From Plasmodium malariae (lineage: Eukaryota; Apicomplexa; Aconoidasida; Haemosporida; Plasmodiidae), in NCBI RefSeq assembly GCF_900090045.1, contig NC_041780.1, forward strand, positions 1-52,500: DNA of 52,500 bases, read 5' to 3'. Below, one piece after another: positions 22,342 to 40,300 of the stretch; position 1 is the stretch's first letter; the number at the start of each line of letters is the position of its first letter. Made by a program: the position numbers and the translations under genes. Below the pieces are notes generated by a model. That model searched no databases. It saw only the letters and a program-made list of their open reading frames with translations, and was not told the DNA's origin.

Positions 22342-23991
22342 ATGAGAAAGGATGGATGTCAAGTTCAAATGGGGAAATATAATAGGAAGAGGGAGACAAA
22401 AATAAAAAAATATATGTCTCATATTTTAACTGTAAGAATTAAACTAAAATTAATGCAATAACAACATTAAAAAATGGTAGCTACAAAAAAAAAAAAAAAA
22501 AAAAAAGAAAAAAAAGAACCATTTTGTCTTATTAATGGAGTAAAAACGTACCCATGGAAGTATGTATATGCGTTATGTATTAATGCATATGGGAAAAATA
22601 TAACAAAAAAATAATAAAAAATAATAAAAAATAATAAAAAACAATAATAAAATAATAGAAAATAATAAAGTAAAAAAAAAAAAAATAGAACAATTTTTTA
22701 CAGATATAATGTGACCATATATCTTTTTTTCCATAGCCCTGTCAATAAAGCGCAGTTTTATATAGTTGTTTGTTTATACAGGGCTGTAAGGATTATACAC
22801 GTTTGAACCTTTACGTTTTCATATATATCATCTAAACATATATACATATACCATCATACATATATATATATACATAATGCATACAAATAATATAACACAA
22901 AAAAGAAAAAAAGGAAAAGTTGAAAGCATATAAAAAAGAGCAGAATTGATACGAATATATAAACACGCTGAACACTTTTTTATATCAAATTTTATGATAT
23001 TTTAATCTGGTCATTTTAAGAAATGCATTGTATCACTATCTCAATTTGTTATGAACAAAATTTGAAGCAATATACTTCAAATTATTATTATTCCTTTCTC
23101 ACTTTATTTCTAAAAAATCAAATAACAAATATGAAAAATTTTTAACACCATTTGTGCTTCGTCTTTTTTTTATGAACTGCTTAAAATTTTTATAAACACC
23201 CTAATTAAAATTATTCAAAACATCTTAACATTTTGAGAACATCACTTTTTATAAATTATAAATATTCTTATAAGATAGGAAATATTTTACCAAATAACCT
23301 TTAATACGTAATTTGTTATTCGTAATCTGTTATTCGTAATCTGTTTTTCGTAATATGTTTTTCGTAATATGTTTTTCGTAATCTGTTTTTCGTAATATGT
23401 TTTTCGTAATATGTTTTTCGTAATCTGTTTTTCGTAATATGTATTTCGTAATATGTTTTTCGTAATCTGTTATTCGTAATTTATGTTCGTAATTCTTATT
23501 TTGTAATTAATGTTATTCGTAATATATTACATATAATTTATGCTCGTAATTGGTTAATGTAATTTATGCTATTCGTCATTTTTGTCACTCATCATATTTA
23601 AAATTTTTTGTTTTTCATTTTTCTTCAATTTTATAAAAATTCTGAATAAAAATATTAAATACCATATTATATACCATGGCGCATATACATCTCAAAATAC
23701 AGTCTAAAAAATAATTTTTTTTATATATTTATGCATATATTTATATATATATGTATATATGTATGTATACGTGCAATATATGTATATATATATGTATAAT
23801 GAAATAATTATACCACATATGCAAATGCTCTGTTATACATAATATATATAATGCTGTATATATTATATATTTATACATATTGATTGAAATATAGTGCTAT
23901 ACATAATATATATAATATAATGTTACATGTATATTATATATAAATTGTAATGTTATACGTATATTAAACATGTACATATATAAATAAATAA

Positions 23992-24022
<31 letters not shown>

Positions 24023-24312
24023 CATATAATATACATATAATATACATGTATACATATTTATACGTATACGTGACAGCAATTTTTTGTGTTTAAAGAAAAA
24101 AAAATTAAAGTTGAAAAAAAAGACTATGAATCAATACATATACCAAAATATTAACGAATGGTTTTTTTCATTTTATTTATTTTTTTTTTCATATTTTATA
24201 TATAATAAAATATAAACATTTAAATTTTATTTTAAATATTATTCAAATTTTAATTAATGAGTTTATATCTTGATAAATGTACATAATAATATATAATATA
24301 TATTATATTATT

Positions 24313-24350
<38 letters not shown>

Positions 24351-24426
24351 CATATTAAATTTTTAACTTCTTTAATTTTTTTTTTTTAAAGTGTATAAAT
24401 TTTTTTTTCATGTTTTGATTTATTAA
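22342..24426. other. AT-rich intergenic region with a 14-bp tandem repeat
   Basis: No protein-like ORF. It contains (AATAA)n-like sequence near 22605-22680, a 14-bp tandem repeat at about 23300-23475, TATA-rich tracts at 23735-24060 and (AT)n at 24317-24350. Confidence 0.6.
23300..23475. repeat. 14-bp tandem repeat CGTAATATGTTTTT / CGTAATCTGTTTTT
   Basis: About a dozen 14-base units in which an A/C variant (ATATG or ATCTG) is interspersed. Degenerate units (TTCGTAATTTATG) extend to about 23580. The period is not a multiple of three and no frame is coding-like. Confidence 0.9.
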
Positions 24427-24740
24427 ATGAAGAACACGTCAAAAAGTAATTTTTCCTTACCATTTTCATTATCCTTATTTTTACTGTTTTCTTCGTTTAT
24501 CCTTTTTTCTTTGCCTTTTTCTTTGCCTTTTTCTTCGCTTTTTTTTTTTTTTTTTTTTCCTTTTTGTTTTTTCCCTTTTTTTTTTTGGTTTTTTTTTTCC
24601 ATTGTTTAATACATACAATACAGTTAGGGAAAAAAGAAACAAATAAGGGTGAAGTAGAAAAAAAAAAAAAAAAAAAAAAAGTTGAAGAGCAAAGAACAAA
24701 AACAAAAAGTGAAGATATTGTTGGAATATTCAAGAAATAG
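24427..24740 (+). CDS. Tiny two-exon Lys-rich protein (model from splice signals)
   Basis: Exon 24427-24445 (MKNTSK, phase 1) ends at GTAATT. A very long T-rich intron follows, and exon 2 starts at 24628 after TTAG. The join reads ...SKRKKETNKGEVE, a run of seven Lys, then VEEQRTKTKSEDIVGIFKK and TAG at 24738: 43 residues. The run of 21 A at 24660-24680 makes the downstream frame uncertain. One base more would instead give KLKSKEQKQKVKILLEYSRN with an end near 24810, which is also protein-like. No family is recognised. It may be an N-terminal part or a small nuclear protein. Confidence 0.4.
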
Positions 24741-25266
24741 ACTAAAACTTACTGAAGGGAAATCGTTAAGTAATGATTCTAGTTACTCCGGGAGGCACCC
24801 TTCAACTTAAATACATATATATAAATAAATTAATATATATATATTTATATATATGTATATATGCTTGCGTATATGCTGTGACGTATATGTATTCATATGT
24901 ACATGCATTACATATAAGCATAGCTCGTGAGCGTGCGTAACAATTCTGAAAACGTAAGCAGCATATATAACATTATCAGAACAAACTTTCCATACATTAT
25001 CATTTGCTCGATTTTGTACATGTGAATACTACCAACAAAGAAGAAAGCCAACTTAATAGGCGAATATTTATAACTCCATCAAGGTGCTTCTTCCAAACAA
25101 ACACAAGTACATATATACGTACATACATATTTACGAACATATATATACTTACGCACATACGTGTACCTACGTACCCACATACTTACGTACTTACGTACTT
25201 ATATATACCACTTCCACACGCACTAATGTATGCGACGCATGAGTCGACAGTTGGAAGGGGAGAAAG
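24741..25266. other. Intergenic region upstream of the eIF2A gene
   Basis: TATA-rich with short (ATACGTAC)-like repeats near 25100-25200. No separate gene seen. It presumably contains the promoter and 5' UTR of the gene starting at 25267. Confidence 0.5.
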
Positions 25267-34174
<8,908 letters not shown>

Positions 34175-34205
34175 AAATTGTCCTTTTTCTTATATTTCCT
34201 TTTAA

Positions 34206-34245
<40 letters not shown>

Positions 34246-34299
34246 ATTTTTATATAAATACCTACAGACATGGTACGTTTTTATATTTGCTTGGCACAT

Positions 34300-34347
<48 letters not shown>

Positions 34348-35809
34348 CATTTTAATGCTTTTTTTTTTCACCTTTTCTTTTTCAAATGGGGTACGTGCAG
34401 CGAAGGACTGAGGAAAAGCGTACGCTTGTATGCACACATACATACACATACGTACATATATATACTTACATGTATATACTTACATGTATATACGTACATG
34501 TATATACGTACATGTATATACGTACATGTATATACGTACATGTATGTACGTACATGTATATACGTACATGTATATACGTACATGTATATACTTACATATA
34601 TGTATGAATTTATCGCCGTGTTAGTGATATTCATACACAACTGCAATATTTTACTGCAATGCTACTTTTCTACGAATTCTGCCAATTTACTTTTTTTTTT
34701 TTTCCTTTTTTTCTGTTTCCAAATTTTTCCCCCTTTTTGTTTTGTCGTTTGTGCATAATTCAAAGATGATAAAAATATATATATATATATATATATGTGC
34801 ACATTTTACAACACAAAGATGTTCAGACATTCCTTTTTTTTAACGTTAAATTTTGTTTCGTCTTTGCGCATGATGGAGTGGTAAATGCATAATAAAATGC
34901 ACATGCACACGTATATTTGTGGTGGAGGATATACCCAGCTTGCTCATGCACACACGTATATATATATATATATGTATATGGGTGTAAGTACTGTGTTTCC
35001 CCTTCTTCACGTAAAGGAGTAAACAAAGCGGCACAGTTTCCAGTTTTATATTTACTCCTACTACAAAAAAAAAAAAAATATATATTCATAAAAGCAACCA
35101 AATGTTAGTTATATATAACACTGAATAATTTACATTTGTATAGGTTTCTAACCCTCCTCTTGATTAAAAGTATGTCACATTATATAACGCATAGTTTTTT
35201 ACTACAAATGATCATTTATCGGTTCTTTTAATTTTACGTATTGTCTTGTGAATATGAATGAGCATTGAATAATTGACATGAACACGCACCTCATGTTTTG
35301 TAATACACTAAATGCTCAAGTTGCGCGCTGTACAGTTGAAACAGTTTGTTTGAATGCTTTTGTGAAAAAAAAAATTAGAAAAAAAAAAACTAGCTAAAAA
35401 GCTCAAAAAAAAAAAAAAAAAAAAAAAAAACTAGCTAAAAAACTAGCTAAAAAACTAGCTAAAAAACAAAGGCAAGAGAATGGATAGAAAACAAAGAGGG
35501 CACCGTCATACCTGTGAACTCAAAACAAAAAGTGTTAAGACAAGATTACAAAATGTAGTGAAAAAATTAGTCCCTCCTTTATCTAGTTCATACCACGGAC
35601 ATATAGGCACTGGAGTGACCATACATGCAGCTGTGCTCATCTTCGCGCCTCTCAAACGCTCCCATGTTAATCATGATCAACATTTTTAAGATTAAGTTGT
35701 TTCCTCTTGAATTCACCTGACCTGTTAATAATATATCCTTTTCGACCACTATAGTGATGGTATCGTCTACATAAAGAACATAATTCCGAGGAAAAAAAAA
35801 TAATAAAAA
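34175..35809. other. Intergenic region with a 14-bp repeat and an unresolved exon-like island
   Basis: It contains poly(T) near 34210-34243, (AT)n near 34305-34340, a 14-bp TACATGTATATACG repeat at about 34465-34585 and CTAGCTAAAAAA repeats at 35430-35465. At 35480-35690 both strands carry protein-like, GC-richer sequence (plus MDRKQRGHRHT; minus MSTAACMVTPVPICP with a TTCACAG acceptor beyond). At 35752-35803 a plus-strand block reads DGIVYIKNIIPRKKK and stops, after a T-rich acceptor. I cannot assemble one gene. Confidence 0.4.
34465..34590. repeat. 14-bp tandem repeat TACATGTATATACG
   Basis: About nine units in the spacer. Each unit is largely self-complementary (CGTACATGTATATACG), so single strands could fold. 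Period 14 is not coding. Confidence 0.85.
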
Positions 35810-36244
35810 TCAGTGAATAGGCCATTTTTTTTCATTTTCGCACGCATAATTATACTCGTACAATTCATCCAGTGCATGAAAAAAAGAGAGTGCAGCTGTT
35901 ATTATTCGTAAAAATTTCGCTCGTTCGTTTGTTCGTCTGTTTGCCTGTCTGCATGTTTGCCTGTATATGTATGACCATTTTATGTGCACTTCCTTAATAT
36001 TTAACCCCTTTTCAATTTCCCTTCGGTGCGACTTGAGTATTTTCTTTTTTTTCTTAACATCATTACTGCTATTACATTTATAATGATCGTTTATAAAACT
36101 ACTGGCAAAGTTCTTTTTTGTATGATAAGTATGAACAATACTTTGAATTTCCCTTGTTGTCATGTTCAGGCAGAAATATAGAGGAACAGCGATTATAATT
36201 CTGTTTTGAACCATTTCTGCACCTATTTTACACCCATTTTGCAC
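35810..36244 (-). CDS. Doubtful ORF downstream of the large unknown gene
   Basis: 144 codons. The region after MTTREIQSIVHTYHTKKNF is fairly protein-like, and the end reads ALSFFHALDELYEYNYACEN. The middle (RQTCRQANRRTNERAK) comes from a TTCG/TTTG-type simple repeat. It starts only about 20 bases after the stop at 36265, across a poly(A) run, so it may be part of the upstream gene's 3' UTR or an extra exon of it. No family recognised. Confidence 0.25.
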   Translation of the reverse strand: MQNGCKIGAEMVQNRIIIAVPLYFCLNMTTREIQSIVHTYHTKKNFASSFINDHYKCNSSNDVKKKKKILKSHRREIEKGLNIKEVHIKWSYIYRQTCRQANRRTNERAKFLRIITAALSFFHALDELYEYNYACENEKKWPIH

Positions 36245-36264
36245 CTTTTTTTTTTTTTTTTTTC

Positions 36265-37281
36265 CTAAACAAGATTTCTTTTTTGTGAACGAAACAATTT
36301 AACAATCGAAAAAGCTATCTTGTCAGTATCATCATTCGACTTCATCAAATTATACGCCATATGTCTTATGTAGTTACTATATAAACAGTTATCTTGGCAA
36401 AAAAATTGTGCTATTTTAAAAAATTCAATGTTATATTTTAAAAAATATTTTTCCCTATTTTTCCTTTTCCTTTTATCATTCAGATATGCATTCATTAATT
36501 TTCTCTTATCTGTTGTAGTTATAGGTTCTTCTGAATTGGGGTATACATCCCCGTTTTTTACGTTCTTCAAATAGCAGTAGTATGATTCATCAAAATTTAA
36601 AATTTCTACTTGGCTTCTATCTCTTTGTGCATTTTCCTTATGCACAGCCAATGCCGCATTATCATTATTGCAATTTCCAGTTCTATTTCCATCTCTATTG
36701 TTATAACTATTACTATTATTTTCCCTATTACCATCTATGCACTTATTTTTATTGCTACTTCTTTCCTGGGCTCCTCTCTTCCAGAATGTCTTGTTATAAA
36801 TTGTGTTGTCGCCTCGCTTAACATCACTATCAGAATGGTTATCAACATAGGGACTACTATGCGTACCCTCACTATTACGCCCCTCACATCCATCAAAGTA
36901 ATTATTATAATTTCTTACTTGAACTCCTTCACTAGACCTACCAAGAGAACTTCTGACTGACGTAACTCGGTTCCGCGCGTGAGATTCCACATAGCCATTG
37001 TACAAATTGTGAAAAACAGGCTTTGTTTGACTTCTATTACTGATCGCTTCTTCATTCATGTTGTGTTCATGTTTTTGTCTATCACTAAGGGAGTTGATTG
37101 AACACTTATTTATGTAACTGCTTCCTTCATATTCATTTAACAGCACTACTTCGTTAAAGAGGTATTGCTTATTATTCTGTATTGGACACAGTCCTATTAT
37201 TTTTGTTTCCTTTTTGTTACCCCCTCTTTCCAATTCTTCCTCTTCTTTAATTTCTACCTTCTGATTATCCTCCTTTTTCAT
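36265..37281 (-). CDS. C-terminal part of the large unknown protein (frame-broken from 37332-42329)
   Basis: 338 codons from the first Met. The frame is open without a stop further upstream into the poly(A) run at 37340-37359 (…NHLKINNTVLKKLLKIKVEA before the Met). The end, KREKYFLKYNIEFFKIAQFF-like sequence through CLYSNYIRHMAYNLMKSNDD and SIVKLFRSQKRNLV, is low in repeats and looks like a conserved helical C-terminal domain. I treat it as the natural C-terminus of the 1665-residue ORF. As a separate gene it would have only about 50 bases of upstream space, which is implausible. Function unknown. Confidence 0.8.
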   Translation of the reverse strand: MKKEDNQKVEIKEEEELERGGNKKETKIIGLCPIQNNKQYLFNEVVLLNEYEGSSYINKCSINSLSDRQKHEHNMNEEAISNRSQTKPVFHNLYNGYVESHARNRVTSVRSSLGRSSEGVQVRNYNNYFDGCEGRNSEGTHSSPYVDNHSDSDVKRGDNTIYNKTFWKRGAQERSSNKNKCIDGNRENNSNSYNNRDGNRTGNCNNDNAALAVHKENAQRDRSQVEILNFDESYYCYLKNVKNGDVYPNSEEPITTTDKRKLMNAYLNDKRKRKNREKYFLKYNIEFFKIAQFFCQDNCLYSNYIRHMAYNLMKSNDDTDKIAFSIVKLFRSQKRNLV

Positions 37282-37331
37282 CGCCTCTACTTTTATTTTT
37301 AACAGTTTTTTTAAAACAGTGTTATTTATTT

Positions 37332-40300
37332 TTAGATGATTTTTTTTTTTTTTTTTTTTCCCTCTGCATTCTCATCATTTTCATCATTGTTATCACTTTT
37401 ATCCTTATCCTGCTTATACTGTTCATTCTGCTCATCCTGAGCATCCACCCTTGCCTGCTCCTGCTGTCTAATGTGCCTCATCGCAGATCCTTCACAGTCA
37501 GTACTACTGTTCGTAAAGCTTCTTATATTTTTAGACTTTAAATTTTCATATTCATTTTCTTTCAGGGAACGATTTTTATTGTTTAAGAAATATTCCCTTC
37601 TTGTTCTACTGCTATTTGACTTCTGATTACAAAACATATCTTCTTTATACGTCATTTGTTTTTCCTTCTTTTCCTCCTTATTTCTTATTTCGTCTCCTTT
37701 TTCCCTGTATACGCGTGTGTGTATAATATGTCTCTCGTTATGCATATCCTTTTGAGGGCTATAAGAGATGACAACACTCGGAACACCGTTACCCTCAGAA
37801 TTATGGAAGCAGTTTTTAACATTAGGTTCTTCACGGGTGTGATTGATAGCTAGATTGCCATCATCATGGCTATTCTTATCAATGTCAATCTTACCATTGT
37901 CATTCTTAGCATTGCCATTTTTACCATTGTCATTCTTAGCATTGCCATTTTTACCATTGCCATTCTTACCATTTCCACTCTTATCACCGCCTCTCTTACT
38001 ATTTCCACTCTTATCACCGCCTCTCTTACCATTTCCACTCTTATCACCGCCTCTCTTACCATTTCCACTCTTATCACCGCCTCTCTTACCATTTCCACTC
38101 TTATCACCGCCTCTCTTACCATTGCACCTCTTATCATCCTCCTCACCATATGGACGAAATGAAGGTCCCTTCTTATACTGGCGGTACAACTCCTTTATAC
38201 ATTTTATAATTACTTTTTTCTTCTCTTCGTCTTTCATATTGTCCATCATGTGCCCCATTTTATGTACATCCATATTATCATCTTTCTTCATTCCTTTGAA
38301 ACAACAATTTCCCAGTATATCTAGAAATTCTTTATAAGTAATCATACTACTACCACAGTGGTATACCTCCTTGTTCTCTCCTTTCATACTGTTATTTCCT
38401 TTAATATTCTCTCCTTTATTATATATCTGTACATCCTTTTTTTCATTTTTTATATTTTTCCTGACCTTGTTCATGTAGGTGGAAAAAGTGAAATTGTCTC
38501 TAAAACTGTAGGACGTATCAGAAAAAGTAGAAGCTAAATAGTTAGTCCATTCTACACCTTTGTCCTCTCCCCTCATACTATTATTACTGCTACCTCTACT
38601 ACTACTGCTTCTACTATTGTAACTACTGCACGTATGCTTAGATCTTCTGCACTCCGCTTGTGTTACATCTCTTCTATTTCTAGGATCAATATTGCCAATA
38701 CTGCCAATACCGCTAATACCATCAACGCCGCCATCATTGCAAAATGCCGATTCACGATCCACAATTTTAGTTCTATTCGAGCGAAAGGGACTATCGCCTT
38801 CCGCTGTTTGTCTACATGCAGATGATGGAATGAAGGTCCCCCTTCTCATATTGCTCGCTTGACAACCTTGGGGTTCTTTATATATATCACTGTCCCTTTT
38901 TAAAATAAATTTATTCTCTTCCTTATGTATGGGATAAGAACATACGTAACACTTTGTATCTGTAGAAGAATTGTGGTTCTCCATACATGTTATAGGGGTT
39001 ATTGATAAATTTAAATTTTGACTACTACTTGTTTGTTTCTTGCTAACAGTAACAGGGATATCATCTTGTCCCTTGGTTCCATTTCTTTCCACGTTGTCGT
39101 TACTATTATTATACCTATTATTAATACTATTTAAAGGAAGGATGTATTTATTTTTTCTTTCTCTATTTATATATTTTATTTTTTTTTTATGTGTTTCATT
39201 ATCGAAAGAAGAAGGAATGATATGATTTTCAAAAAAGGTACTTTCTTCATTAGGCACAAAATGTAGCTGAGAACTCTTCGTTAATTCATTTGATACATCA
39301 AGGATTACATTATTTCTCTTATTACTACACATATATGGTAAAAAATTTTTACGTTCATATATATTGTCCCTTAAATAATTATGTGCGCTTTTGTTTTTCT
39401 TGCCTTCTACTACATCTCTTACGAATGTGGATGCTGCTTGCTCCTCACAACTGCTTACTCTTCCTCTAGACGAGAATATCCTATTATACTTTGTCATCTT
39501 CTTGTCTTCCCCTTCGTCCCTATAATGATTATTCATTGCATTATGGGAAATATTACTATCACATTTATCACTTGAGGAGGACACATGGCTATCGGAATTG
39601 CGATTACTCGTGCGTGCACTACAGATTGTATTATCATATGAACATAATTCGTTCCTTATATTTTTTAAATCATCTCTGTTACGCAATTTATGACGCAGTT
39701 TATTACTCAATGCATTACTCAATGTATTACTCAATTTATTACGCAATTTTTTATGTAATCCTTTGCTTAATTTTTCTTTTTTCTTTTTTTTTTCTTTATT
39801 GGTTTCGTTTTCCATGGAACAGCCCAAAATTGCCATCTCATTGTAATCCTCACTCTGTTTACTTTTTAAAAATCTCTTTATATTTTTCGTTCCTGCACCA
39901 TCATAAGTACCTGCATCTGATAAATAGTAGCTATACTCGTGTTTACCAAAGTTAATGGTAGGATTTTTTTCTAAAAATCTACTAGGGAGGGTTGACGTCA
40001 TATTCCTACTGCTCTTCTTATGCATTACATTTCTACCTTTTTGCTTCCCTACCTTTAAACGATTTTTTACATTATCACATTCAAACATATCTTTATATGC
40101 ATCTTCATATTTGTCATCATATACATATGCATGTGTATCTTCATACGTATCTTCATATGTGTCTTCATCGTGGTCAAGCTTTTCCACATTTGGATGGCTA
40201 TAAAATTGTTTGTTTCTTCCATAACGCATATGGCGTTTATCCGAATTCCTGGGCTTATCAAACTTATAACTCTTTTCCAATTCATCTCTCTTTCTCATAT

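Noticed and set aside
37843..38337. Plus-strand Leu/Pro/Ser ORFs opposite the 30-bp repeat
   Set aside because: Antisense shadow of the GNGKRGGDKS repeat.
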